Assembly (NCBI GenBank): GCA_900547395.1
Contig: URGP01000026.1
Coordinates: 1-16,128, forward strand
Origin: an uncultured Opitutales bacterium
Lineage (GTDB): Bacteria > Verrucomicrobiota > Verrucomicrobiia > Opitutales > Intestinicryptomonadaceae
Length of the DNA: 16,128 bases
Direction of reading: 5' to 3'
The notes beneath the pieces were generated by a model that ran no database searches, was not told where the DNA came from, and saw only the letters and a program-made list of their open reading frames with translations. Positions 8,332-16,091 of this stretch are shown here, in pieces; position 1 is the first letter of the stretch, and every line of letters begins with the position of its first letter. The translations under genes were made by a program, and so were the position numbers.

Positions 8332-8814
8332 TCAGGCCATTTCAAGCGCGCGCATGAGCGTTAGGGCTACGTTCATATTGGGAACAAGCCTCGGATAGAA
8401 AAAGGAATTATAAAACTGCTTGAAATCTTCGGGATTGTTTTGAAGCACGCGGTTTGCGTAGTCGTTCAAGACTATGCCGATTGCCCCGCTTCTGCTTACA
8501 CCCGCATGGCAGTGGATAATCAAGTCGCGTTTTTGGGTTAAAGTCAGCCTTGTGAAATCCCGAATTTGCAAGGCTTTTGTCTTGTCGAACAGGAAGCGGC
8601 TGTCGGAATTTTTGTCGAGGCTTGAAGCGTCGTCAAAATGCAAAATCAAAGTTTGGTTGTGGTATTTTTCAGGTATTGGAGACTCTGTAAAAATCGGCGG
8701 CTCCGCGAAGTGCATCACGTTGTTTATGGATATGAAGTTGCAAGTTTTCGCAATGCTTTCTATTTGCGGAAGCATATTTTCAATTTCCCGCCTGCTAAAA
8801 ACAGATATTTTCAT
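8332..8814 (-). CDS. Dual-specificity/tyrosine phosphatase-like protein
   Basis: A 160-residue cytoplasmic protein with the cysteine-phosphatase signature His-Cys102-HAGVS-Arg108-Ser (HCHAGVSRSGA), i.e. CX5R with the usual preceding His and trailing Ser. Asp61 or Asp62 (LHFDDAS), about 40 residues earlier, is a plausible general acid. The layout resembles small bacterial dual-specificity-type phosphatases whose substrates are mostly unknown. The ATG at 8814 (MKISVFSRREIENML) was chosen over an upstream in-frame ATG at 8904, because the extra 30 residues are hydrophobic, lack similarity and would cover the intergenic region. No Shine-Dalgarno sequence is seen. It is the first gene of a pair with the transporter. 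Confidence 0.82.
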   Translation of the reverse strand: MKISVFSRREIENMLPQIESIAKTCNFISINNVMHFAEPPIFTESPIPEKYHNQTLILHFDDASSLDKNSDSRFLFDKTKALQIRDFTRLTLTQKRDLIIHCHAGVSRSGAIGIVLNDYANRVLQNNPEDFKQFYNSFFYPRLVPNMNVALTLMRALEMA

Positions 8815-8900
8815 AAGAAATATAAAGCAATGTTTTATCTGTATTTTGTAAAGGCAAAAAAATATGGCATTCAAAAATGTGCGCAAAACAACAAATGCAA

Positions 8901-8910
8901 ACAAATTTGT
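8901..8910. repeat. Small palindrome upstream of the sigma-54 promoter
   Basis: ACAAATTTGT is a perfect 10-base palindrome about 100 bases before the expected transcription start of the barrel-protein gene, the distance at which sigma-54 activators usually bind. GGGAA (8955-8959) and TTCCC (8970-8974) form another inverted repeat right next to the -24 box. Either could be chance. Confidence 0.3.
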
Positions 8911-8977
8911 ATCGGGAGATTTTTTTGTATTTTTGAAAAATCCTTTGTTTTAAAGGGAATTCGGACGCTTTCCCAAC

Positions 8978-8993
8978 TGGCACGAAAATTGCT
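8978..8993 (+). promoter_or_regulatory. Sigma-54 (RpoN) promoter of the barrel-protein gene
   Basis: TGGCACG (8978-8984), four A, then TTGCT (8989-8993). The GG of the -24 element and the GC of the -12 element are exactly 10 bases apart, as sigma-54 needs, and every conserved position of the consensus TGGCACG-N4-TTGC is matched. Transcription would start near 9004, giving a leader of about 35 bases before the ATG at 9039. Sigma-54 promoters require an ATP-driven activator, not seen in the window. Confidence 0.85.
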
Positions 8994-9038
8994 TACTATT
9001 TTTTATGGGCTGAAAACCCGAAAACCAAAACAAGCAAT

Positions 9039-9830
9039 ATGAAAACAAAATACATTACGCCGTTATTTTTATTAACTTCGATTTTTGCGTTCGCCGCAGA
9101 AATTTCCGCCGCCGAATGCGAAAAGCCTGCCGAACCTGTATCGGTGCTTTTAAGCGAAGATTTTATGTCTTCGGTAAAAGACAAACTCTCCGTAGGGGTG
9201 GGCGTCGCTTATGAATCCGAATACGTTTTCAGGGGCGCAAAATGTTCCGGAGCTTCCATAGTTCCCACCGTTGACTTGGGCTATGAACTTGGCGGAGGCT
9301 TAGGTTTGAGAGCGGGATTTTTCAACAATACGGAATTAAAGAACGACAACTTCATCGAAAACGATATTTCTGCGGGTATTACCTATTCGGTGATGTCGTT
9401 TAGTTTCGACTTGGGTTACTGCGCGTATCTTTATCCGCATTCCGAGGACACGCACGAGTTTTCTTTCGGAGTTTCCTACGACACTTCCGAACTTCTCGGC
9501 GATTTTGCAATTACTCCGTTTATAACGTACTATTACGATGTTGTTTTGTATGTAAACACGCTGGAAGCGGGGCTTTTTTATTCCGCGCCCGTAACGAAGT
9601 GGATTATCGGCAGCGAATGGGGTTCTGTTGACTTGGCGGCAACATACGGGCATGTCTTTTCACACAACGTGAAAGACTACGACTATGTGATGTTTTCAGC
9701 CGACTTTTCAGTCGCGCTTACAGACATTGCATCAATTTCCGCCGGCGTTCGCTATTCAAACAAGAGCGCGGGCGGCGATAGAAGCGAGGACAACTGCTGG
9801 TTTGGAACAGGGCTTTCTTTATCTTTTTAA
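9039..9830 (+). CDS. Outer-membrane beta-barrel protein, TorF-like putative porin
   Basis: A 263-residue exported protein with the signal peptide MKTKYITPLFLLTSIFAFA (cleavage near AEISA-AE). The mature part alternates hydrophobic and polar residues in strand-sized pieces, is rich in Tyr, Phe and Gly, and ends in a terminal Phe (GLSLSF) as outer-membrane barrels do. The block VGVAYESEYVFRGAKCSGAS, followed by DLGYELGGGLGLRAGFFNN, resembles the N-terminal part of the TorF/Gcw_chp putative porin family, often annotated only as hypothetical. It has its own sigma-54 promoter and no neighbour in the same direction; substrate and function are unknown. Two cysteines (about 27 and 69) and others in the barrel are unusual for such proteins. 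There is no Shine-Dalgarno sequence. Confidence 0.72.
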   Translation: MKTKYITPLFLLTSIFAFAAEISAAECEKPAEPVSVLLSEDFMSSVKDKLSVGVGVAYESEYVFRGAKCSGASIVPTVDLGYELGGGLGLRAGFFNNTELKNDNFIENDISAGITYSVMSFSFDLGYCAYLYPHSEDTHEFSFGVSYDTSELLGDFAITPFITYYYDVVLYVNTLEAGLFYSAPVTKWIIGSEWGSVDLAATYGHVFSHNVKDYDYVMFSADFSVALTDIASISAGVRYSNKSAGGDRSEDNCWFGTGLSLSF

Positions 9831-9861
9831 GCGGAACGCTTTATTCTTCTAAACAAAAAAC

Positions 9862-9897
9862 AACGCCGGCAAATTTTGTTTGTCGGCGTTTTCTTTT
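9862..9897. terminator. Two-way terminator between barrel-protein and lipoprotein genes
   Basis: ACGCCGGCAAA (9863-9873) pairs with TTTGTCGGCGT (9879-9889), 11 bp with one G-U pair and a 5-base loop. TTTTCTTTTATT follows on the plus side, and GTTTTTTG on the minus side. Confidence 0.88.
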
Positions 9898-9903
9898 ATT
9901 TGG

Positions 9904-11541
9904 CTATTTTAATTCTTTTAGAATTTGAACCGCCTTTTCGTAATCAATATCTTGGACTGCTTCGCAATTTATTATCACGGCAAAATCTTCAATTTTAAGA
10001 GACATCGCCATTTGCGATTTTTTTGTGATGCCGTTCATAAATTCGTTCATCGCCAAGTAAGATTTTGCGGCGGAATTTATGTCCGAGTCCGAAAGCTCTT
10101 CGATTTGCTTCATTTGCATTTTGTTTATTTCTTGCAATAAATCTTTAAATTTATTGCCGTCGAGGTAGAGCTCTATTTGGTTGCCGCTTGCAAGCTTGCT
10201 TAGAATTTGCACCGCGTCTTTGTTGTCGGCGAGGCTTTCTCCCGAATTTTTTGCAAGCGCCATGGTTTTTGAAAGGTCGGGAATTGTTGAAATAAATGCG
10301 CCTGTATTTGCAATGGGTGCGAATTTTATGTTTGCCATTGTCGTATAAATCGAATTTTCACCGAACTGCATTTGCGATATGAAAGGCGTGTTTAACATTT
10401 GAGAAACCATCGGATTTTTGAAGAATGCGTCCGCATTTTCGCAGTCGATTTTAAGGAACATTTCCGGCGGCTGCATTGTTTCTTGGATTTTTAAAATTTG
10501 CTCCGCTTTCAATTCTCCGCAAGAAAAGCAGACGCTTTTTAATCCGATGGATTTTAACATTTGAATTGCAATTTTGGAAGCTTCTAAATTGTTCGCCATC
10601 ATGAGGCTTGCCAGCTCTGATGCTTTGTCGGCGATTTCGGGAATTACCGCCGCGAATGCAACGGAAGAGTCTTTTACGGAATTTTTAAGAAGGAAGTTGT
10701 TTGGAAGCGTTCTTTGCGCAAACATTTTGAATGTGTCTTTTACTTCCGCGATTGCGTCTTTGCCAAGCTCAATTTTAAAAGTCATTCCGAATTCGCTCGG
10801 CGAATAATATTTTGCAGATATAAATATTTCCGAAAAAGATTTTTCTTCTTCTTTTGCGTCAATGAAGCATATAAAGTTTGCGTCTTTTTTCATCGAAGTT
10901 AACTTTGCAAATTTCGGCGTTTTTGCGAAAGGTTTTTCCGCGGGAGTTTTAATGTTTTTGATTAAGGCAATCGCGGTTTCTTCGCTTTTTGCAACTGAAA
11001 TGATATTGCCTTTTACGATAATCGCGACATCATCTGTTTTATATACGGAAATGCCGTCTTTTTGGCTTTTTTGAAGTTTTAATTCGTCTTTTGCGCTTTC
11101 AACAAAATCTTCAAAAAGCTCCACTGCCAAGGGCGAGTCGATTATGAGCTTAATGTTTGCATTTTCTGAAAGCTCGTCAATGCTTGCGCCAAAAAAGAAA
11201 GCTTCTTTCGCGTTTGCGGATTTAAGAAGGATTTTGTTTATGAAGTCGATTTTTATGAAATTTTGACCGGTTTCTTGCGTAATTGCGCCTATACATTCAT
11301 TGAGGGCTTCCTGAATTTTTTTGTTTTTTGAAAGCTCTTCAAAAAATTCTTTCACGCCTTTTTGATCTGTGGTTTTCTTTACAAATTCGGCGTCCATGCT
11401 GTATGTTGCAAAAAGGGCGACATTTTCGGAAGTTGCATTTGCAAAATCCTCCGTTGAAATTTTACATTCGTTTTGCTGTTTTGAACAGCCGAAAGCAAAA
11501 AGCATAAACGCGGCGAGCGCGGACATCAAAATCTTTTTCAT
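9904..11541 (-). CDS. Large lipoprotein of unknown function
   Basis: A 545-residue protein with a lipoprotein-type signal, MKKILMSALAAFMLFAFGC, where Cys19 would be lipidated. The box AFGC is slightly off the L-A-G-C ideal. I do not recognise the family. The mature part is acidic and lysine-rich, mixed alpha/beta, with no cysteine-rich or enzyme motif, and has a Lys/Glu/Phe-rich block repeated in style through the chain. Segments such as GISVYKTDDVAIIVKGNIIS (about 165-184) followed by SKSEETA-type turns recall DUF3352-like proteins, but this is a weak guess. The ATG has the best Shine-Dalgarno sequence in the window (AAAGGAG, about 6 bases before). A promoter candidate sits 33 bases upstream, so it is probably expressed separately from prmC. 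Confidence 0.75.
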   Translation of the reverse strand: MKKILMSALAAFMLFAFGCSKQQNECKISTEDFANATSENVALFATYSMDAEFVKKTTDQKGVKEFFEELSKNKKIQEALNECIGAITQETGQNFIKIDFINKILLKSANAKEAFFFGASIDELSENANIKLIIDSPLAVELFEDFVESAKDELKLQKSQKDGISVYKTDDVAIIVKGNIISVAKSEETAIALIKNIKTPAEKPFAKTPKFAKLTSMKKDANFICFIDAKEEEKSFSEIFISAKYYSPSEFGMTFKIELGKDAIAEVKDTFKMFAQRTLPNNFLLKNSVKDSSVAFAAVIPEIADKASELASLMMANNLEASKIAIQMLKSIGLKSVCFSCGELKAEQILKIQETMQPPEMFLKIDCENADAFFKNPMVSQMLNTPFISQMQFGENSIYTTMANIKFAPIANTGAFISTIPDLSKTMALAKNSGESLADNKDAVQILSKLASGNQIELYLDGNKFKDLLQEINKMQMKQIEELSDSDINSAAKSYLAMNEFMNGITKKSQMAMSLKIEDFAVIINCEAVQDIDYEKAVQILKELK

Positions 11542-11573
11542 AATTGCTCCTTTATTTTGTATTATTTACGCAA

Positions 11574-11602
11574 AGTTTAATTTAATTTGGATTTTTTGTA
11601 AA
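11574..11602 (-). promoter_or_regulatory. Probable sigma-70 promoter of the lipoprotein gene
   Basis: On the minus strand TTTACA (11597-11602) and TAAACT (11574-11579) are separated by exactly 17 bases, matching 5 of 6 and 4 of 6 consensus positions. Start of transcription near 11567 would leave a 25-base leader with a good ribosome binding site. Confidence 0.55.
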
Positions 11603-11625
11603 GAAATAAAATATTTTTATCGGAT

Positions 11626-12468
11626 TTAGGCGCGGGTCAGCATCAAAAATCTGTCGCGTCCCGAAAAATCTTTGATGATTTCAATGCTTGAAAAATCTTT
11701 GTTTTCGCGATTTTCGTCTTTTAGCATTGTGGGGTGGTCGATGCCGCATTCAAGCGCAAGAATTCCGTTTTTTTTCAAAAACTTCGGGGCTTCTTTTATG
11801 ATTTTACGCAAGTCTTTGGTTCCGCCTTCGGGGCTTGAAAGCGCGGCGGGCGGGTCAAATTCGCGAACTTCGGCTTCGGCGTTCGAGACTTCTTTTTCTG
11901 TCAAATAGGGCGGGTTTGACACAATGAGATCGAAAATTCCGCCGATATTTTCAAACCAGTCCGATTTAAAAAAGTTTGCATTTAGGTTTGCAAGCTCCGC
12001 GTTTTCTTTGGCGAGGGCAAGCGATTTTTCTGAAATGTCGCATGCTGTGCATTCCGCGTCTTTAAAAGCGTTTTTAAGCGACAGAATTATTGCGCCCGAC
12101 CCCGTTCCCAAGTCCAAAATTTTTTTGGGAGGATTTTCTTTCAGGCGCGAGATAATGATGTCGCAAAGCTCTTCTGTTTCGGGGCGGGGAATAAGGGCGC
12201 GGGCGTCGCATTTCAAGTTAAGCCCGCAAAAATCAACGGAGCCTAAAATGTGCTGCAGCGGCTCTCTCTTTGCCCTGCGCTTTACGTCTTCCCTGAATTC
12301 GTCCAAAACATCTTTTTTTAAAGGCTCGTCAAAGCGCAGGAACAAATCGAGCCTCTTGCATTTCATCGCCTTTGCAAGCAGAAGCTGGGCGTCGATTTTC
12401 GGGTTCGGAACGCCTTTTTTTGCGAAAAATTCTTCGCATTTGCCTAAAATTTCAATGACGCTTTGCAC
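11626..12468 (-). CDS. prmC: Release factor glutamine methyltransferase PrmC
   Basis: Uses S-adenosylmethionine to methylate the glutamine of the GGQ motif in release factors. The 280-residue length is normal. Seen in order: an N-terminal helical release-factor-binding domain (about 1-75), ALIPRPETEEL (91-101), the SAM-binding loop DLGTGSG (119-125), and the catalytic NPPY (185-188). The start codon is GTG, six bases after the prfA stop, with GGAAGG about 14 bases upstream as a distant possible ribosome binding site. It directly follows prfA, the gene for its substrate, a common arrangement in bacteria. Confidence 0.96.
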   Translation of the reverse strand: MQSVIEILGKCEEFFAKKGVPNPKIDAQLLLAKAMKCKRLDLFLRFDEPLKKDVLDEFREDVKRRAKREPLQHILGSVDFCGLNLKCDARALIPRPETEELCDIIISRLKENPPKKILDLGTGSGAIILSLKNAFKDAECTACDISEKSLALAKENAELANLNANFFKSDWFENIGGIFDLIVSNPPYLTEKEVSNAEAEVREFDPPAALSSPEGGTKDLRKIIKEAPKFLKKNGILALECGIDHPTMLKDENRENKDFSSIEIIKDFSGRDRFLMLTRA

Positions 12469-12474
12469 GTTTTT

Positions 12475-13563
12475 TTACGCGCCTTCCGCAATGAGGGTTT
12501 CAATGCGCTTGTTGTAGTAAGCCTCTTCGAGGGCGCGCACGATTTCCTCTATTTCGCCGTCCATAACCTGCGTGAGGGAGTGGACGGTAAGCCCTATGCG
12601 GTGGTCTGTCAGGCGGCTTTGCGGGAAGTTGTAGGTGCGTATGCGCTCCGAGCGGTCTCCGCTTCCTATTTGTTCGCGGCGGTTTTGCGCGTACTTTTCT
12701 CGCTCTTCGTTTTGCTTGTGTTCGAGCAGGCGCGAGCGCAATACTTTCATTGCCTTTTGCTTGTTTTTAAGCTGGGAGCGTTCGTCTGCGCATTTTACAA
12801 TCATGCCTGTCGGCTTGTGCAGGATTTGCACGGCGGAGTCTGTGGTGTTGACGCCCTGTCCGCCAGGGCCGCTTGCGCGCGCGATTGAAATTTCAATGTC
12901 GTTAGGGTCGATGTGAATATCGACTTCCTCCGCTTCGGGAAGAACCGCGACGGTTGCCGCCGATGTGTGTATTCTTCCGCTTGCTTCCGTGACGGGTACG
13001 CGCTGGACGCGGTGCGTCCCGCTTTCGTATTTCATTGAGCGGTAAACGTCCGTTCCGCTTAGAAGAAAGCAGACTTCCTTAAATCCGCCGGCGGGGGATT
13101 CGCTTGAACTTAGCTGTTCGACTTTCCAGCCCTTGCGGTCGGCGTATCTCGAATACATTCTGTAAAGATCGGCGGCAAAGAGCGACGCTTCGTCTCCGCC
13201 CGTTCCCGCGCGGATTTCAACCACCGTGTTGCGCGAATCCGTCTCTTCGGGCGGAATCATGTAGCGCAAAATTTCTTTTTTTAGCGGTTCCACGCTTGAT
13301 TCGAGGCTTTGCAAATCCTCTTTGGCAAGCTCCTTGAATTCTGCGTCGGCTGATTCGTCTTCGATTATCGCCTTGTTTTCTTCAATTTGTGCGAACAGCT
13401 TTTCAAGCTCTTCATATTTCGCCTTTAAATCCGCAAGCTGTTGATGCTCGCGCGAGACTGCCGAGGCGGTGCGCTGGTCGTTGTAAAAATCGGGCGCGTT
13501 CATTTTTTCGGTAAGCGCGTCGAGCCTTTGTAAAAATGGTGCGATGGGTGGAATTCCGTCCAT
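12475..13563 (-). CDS. prfA: Peptide chain release factor 1
   Basis: Terminates translation at UAA and UAG. The 362-residue protein has an N-terminal coiled-coil-like helical domain, the conserved IRAGTGGDEASLFAADL (117-133), the stop-codon-reading tripeptide Pro190-Val-Thr192 (RF1 type P-x-T, not the SPF of RF2), and the hydrolysis motif Gly234-Gly-Gln236 in GPGGQGVNTTDSAV. Gln236 is the residue PrmC methylates. The ATG lacks a Shine-Dalgarno sequence. It is 64 bases downstream of the HAD-type gene and probably in the same transcript. Confidence 0.97.
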   Translation of the reverse strand: MDGIPPIAPFLQRLDALTEKMNAPDFYNDQRTASAVSREHQQLADLKAKYEELEKLFAQIEENKAIIEDESADAEFKELAKEDLQSLESSVEPLKKEILRYMIPPEETDSRNTVVEIRAGTGGDEASLFAADLYRMYSRYADRKGWKVEQLSSSESPAGGFKEVCFLLSGTDVYRSMKYESGTHRVQRVPVTEASGRIHTSAATVAVLPEAEEVDIHIDPNDIEISIARASGPGGQGVNTTDSAVQILHKPTGMIVKCADERSQLKNKQKAMKVLRSRLLEHKQNEEREKYAQNRREQIGSGDRSERIRTYNFPQSRLTDHRIGLTVHSLTQVMDGEIEEIVRALEEAYYNKRIETLIAEGA

Positions 13564-13627
13564 ATTACTGATTTGTTATGTTTTTTTTGTAGTTAAATGA
13601 TTGAAATATGGGGCTTTAAAAAATCGT

Positions 13628-14680
13628 CTATTTCAAGTCGAGGGGCATATTTTCGTCTTCTGTTTTCGAAGAGTCCGTGAAAGTGGGCAGGTGGATTTTG
13701 TCGCGTTTTCTGATGTGTTTGGGAACTCCTCCCACGCGGTTTAAAATCATGCTTTCGTTTTCCGATACAATGCGTTCGCAGAGTTTTTTTACGTGCATTT
13801 TAAGCCATGTGTGCGTAGGGCTTTTTTTAGTATAGTCGGCCGGACCGTAAGAGTCTATTCTGCCCGACTGCAAAAGCATATCGTTTTGCTCGAATTCCTC
13901 TTCGCTTTCCGGACCGTACACCGCGAAAGTCTTTCCGCCGCCGTTTCTTACTACTGAAAATACAGGGACATCGCTCGGTCCGTCCGCAACGTAAATCATA
14001 TTTTTTATTGGGATTCGCCTGTCTTGGGGCGACATTTGCGCGTTTACGTCTATGCTTGAATTTATGTTGACACCCTTGTTGATTTCAAAAATAAAACGGG
14101 TTTTTATGGTGTTATCGACAATCGCGCCGATTTGGTTTATTTGGTTTGAGAGCGAATTTAAGTCGAATTCGGGCTGTTTTGTGAAATTCGGCGGGAACGG
14201 CTCTTCGATAAATTCGCAGGCAAAAATACCGTCAACTTTTTTTGCGACTTTGCTGCCCCTTATCATTTCGGCAATGCCTGTGCTTATTATGTAGTGCTCA
14301 AGCTTTATGTCGAGCTTGCGGTATTTTTCCTCTGAAAGAGGGATTGCGCGAAGTTCGTCCAAAAAATCGAGTATTCCGTCGCAAAACTCTATTTTTCCGC
14401 CGAGCTCGCGGAGTTTTGCGTTGCCAAGCCCGCGCATAAGCCCTGATTTCACAAAGCTTAGCAGGTGGTTTAGGTAAACGGTTTCGGGCGAGACCCTTAT
14501 GCCTTTTTTTGCGTATAGCTCTGGAAGCATATTGACTTCCGTCCAAAACAGGTTTTCGTCTATTCCGTATTCTTCAAAAATCGGACGCTGCATATAGCTT
14601 GGTATCAGCGTCTTGTCGAAATCCCAAATACAGGCGATAACATATTTGCTGCGCAGAGAATCTTGGCTTTGCCCTTTCAT
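13628..14680 (-). CDS. HAD-superfamily phosphatase-like protein
   Basis: A 350-residue cytoplasmic protein. HAD motif I is Asp20-Phe-Asp22-Lys-Thr24 (IWDFDKTLIPSY), motif II is the IISTGI block (131-136), motif III is probably Lys194 or Lys202, and motif IV is YVADGPSDVP with Asp233 and Asp237. A helical cap is inserted after motif I (about 30-125). HAD proteins of this kind remove phosphate from small molecules; the substrate is unknown. The C-terminal 60 residues are charged and have no motif. The start at 14680 was chosen because similarity to HAD proteins begins soon after it, and a promoter lies in what would otherwise be coding. It leads the group with prfA and prmC. Confidence 0.8.
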   Translation of the reverse strand: MKGQSQDSLRSKYVIACIWDFDKTLIPSYMQRPIFEEYGIDENLFWTEVNMLPELYAKKGIRVSPETVYLNHLLSFVKSGLMRGLGNAKLRELGGKIEFCDGILDFLDELRAIPLSEEKYRKLDIKLEHYIISTGIAEMIRGSKVAKKVDGIFACEFIEEPFPPNFTKQPEFDLNSLSNQINQIGAIVDNTIKTRFIFEINKGVNINSSIDVNAQMSPQDRRIPIKNMIYVADGPSDVPVFSVVRNGGGKTFAVYGPESEEEFEQNDMLLQSGRIDSYGPADYTKKSPTHTWLKMHVKKLCERIVSENESMILNRVGGVPKHIRKRDKIHLPTFTDSSKTEDENMPLDLK

Positions 14681-14697
14681 AATTTTTAAATGTGTTA

Positions 14698-14725
14698 TTT
14701 TTAGCAAAAAAAAATTTTTCGTCAA
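14698..14725 (-). promoter_or_regulatory. Probable sigma-70 promoter of the HAD-prfA-prmC group
   Basis: On the minus strand TTGACG (14720-14725) and TAAAAA (14698-14703) are separated by 16 bases made almost only of A and T. It lies directly after the terminator of the upstream gene and about 18 bases before the chosen ATG. Confidence 0.55.
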
Positions 14726-14735
14726 CACTTGTGTA

Positions 14736-14768
14736 AAATAAAAAAGGCGCGAAAATGAATTCCGCGCC
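14736..14768 (-). terminator. Terminator of the second PEP-CTERM gene
   Basis: On the minus strand GGCGCGGAA (14760-14768) pairs with TTTCGCGCC (14746-14754) with one G-U pair and a short loop, then TTTTTTATTTTA. It starts about 20 bases after the stop codon at 14790. Confidence 0.8.
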
Positions 14769-14789
14769 AAGTTTTAAAATCAATAACTT

Positions 14790-16091
14790 TTAGCGTTTGC
14801 GCCTGCGGTACGCCGCGAATGCGATGGCGAGCGCGCCGAAAATTGCGGCGTAAGTAGAAGGTTCCGGAATAGACACGCCTTGAACCGTTACCCACCATGT
14901 GTTGTTTTCATGGACAAGGCTTCCTTCGACAAAGTCCGCAACTGCGGAGTCGTCAACCAAATTAAATATGCTTTCCCAACCCGAAATGTTCGCGTGTTGA
15001 GAGCAAATAAGCGCGATTTTATATTGTTCGCCGTCAACAAAATCTTCGCCCAAGACAAAATCGCTCAAATATACATTGATTTTTGCGCCTTCGCCCGTCT
15101 GTCCTTCGCCCGCTTTTCCGTAGAGCGTAAAAACAAGGGCTTTTAAACGGTCGTTTACCGCCGCAAGAGAGTTGTTGCCTAAGTGTATATTTAAAGTCGA
15201 ATTTGCATTAAGCCAAAATTCTATGTTTGAATAAATCGCTTTTGTTCCGGGATTATTCAATGTTATGGTGTTTTTTAAGCGGAAGTAATCTGCGAGCTTT
15301 ACGGATGCTCCGCTGTTTACAGTCAGAGAATTTGTGTAGCCGATTGTGCCGCTTATGCTTGCGCCACTGTTTATCACAAGGTCAGCCGCGCTTACGTTGC
15401 CGTTTATTATGTTTCCTTCGTTCAACTCCAAGGAACCCGATGTGGAAATGCTGCCGTTTACGGTTGAGCCATTGCCGAGCGTAAAACTCTTTGCGGAGAT
15501 TGTGCCCGAAGCCACCGTAAGCGTTGCATTGTCGCCGATATTTACGGAAAAGCCCGTTTCGTTTTCATATAAGCTTGATATGCTTTTGGCGGTCAAAGTC
15601 GAATTTTCCGCAAGGTTTATTTGGGCATTCCAAAACATTGTGATTGTTTTGCCCGTATTTAATGAGGCATCTTGACCCAAATTTAACTTTGTTCCCGATT
15701 GCAACTGCCAGTTTTTATCTACATTGCCTGTTTCATTGACCGTGCCTTCAATTTCGAATGTTGCATTGTACTGTCCGATAATGCTGTCTGCCGCACTCAA
15801 ATTGGCGTCCGTCAATGTTGTTGTGCCGTAAAGGGTAAGAAACTGTCCGCCTATAACCAAATTATTTTCACCGGTTATTGAAAGCTTCGATGATGAACTT
15901 TGCAATTTTCCGGTAATGGAAAGCTCTCCGTTTGATGTGTCTATTGAATAAGTCGTATTTGCAAAAACGAGCTCTTCTTTTTTGTTTTCTTCGTCAAGAC
16001 CGGGGGTGTATTCCCAGACTTCAGCCAACGCAAACGAGGAGGCTATCATTGAGGATATAAAAAGATAGGATAGTTTTGAACTGTACCCCAA
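14790..16091 (-). CDS. Secreted PEP-CTERM surface protein, start possibly beyond the window
   Basis: A protein of at least 433 residues. The C-terminus is a textbook PEP-CTERM signal: Pro409-Glu410-Pro411 in SIPEPSTYAAIFGAL, a hydrophobic span, then YRRRKR at the very end. The middle is rich in Asn, Ser, Thr and Gly with strand-like repeats (for example NGSISTSGSLELNEG then GNVSAADLVINSG), fitting a beta-helix passenger exposed on the cell surface. The N-terminus holds a signal peptide core, KLSYLFISSMIASSFALA. The given start is a TTG at 16091; the frame stays open to the window edge with no ATG, so the real start may be further upstream. It shares anchor sequence but not overall length with the 638-residue PEP-CTERM protein elsewhere in the window. 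Confidence 0.75.
   Translation of the reverse strand: MGYSSKLSYLFISSMIASSFALAEVWEYTPGLDEENKKEELVFANTTYSIDTSNGELSITGKLQSSSSKLSITGENNLVIGGQFLTLYGTTTLTDANLSAADSIIGQYNATFEIEGTVNETGNVDKNWQLQSGTKLNLGQDASLNTGKTITMFWNAQINLAENSTLTAKSISSLYENETGFSVNIGDNATLTVASGTISAKSFTLGNGSTVNGSISTSGSLELNEGNIINGNVSAADLVINSGASISGTIGYTNSLTVNSGASVKLADYFRLKNTITLNNPGTKAIYSNIEFWLNANSTLNIHLGNNSLAAVNDRLKALVFTLYGKAGEGQTGEGAKINVYLSDFVLGEDFVDGEQYKIALICSQHANISGWESIFNLVDDSAVADFVEGSLVHENNTWWVTVQGVSIPEPSTYAAIFGALAIAFAAYRRRKR

Noticed and set aside
7566..8345. Long open frames opposite or within the transporter gene (201 and 210 codons)
   Set aside because: Both overlap a well-supported membrane protein; their composition is that of shadow frames.
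8815..8904. 30-residue N-terminal extension of the phosphatase
   Set aside because: Hydrophobic and cysteine-containing without similarity to the family; the internal ATG gives the usual MKISVFSR-type beginning.
14681..14770. 30-residue N-terminal extension of the HAD protein
   Set aside because: It would start inside the terminator of the neighbouring gene and cover a plausible promoter.
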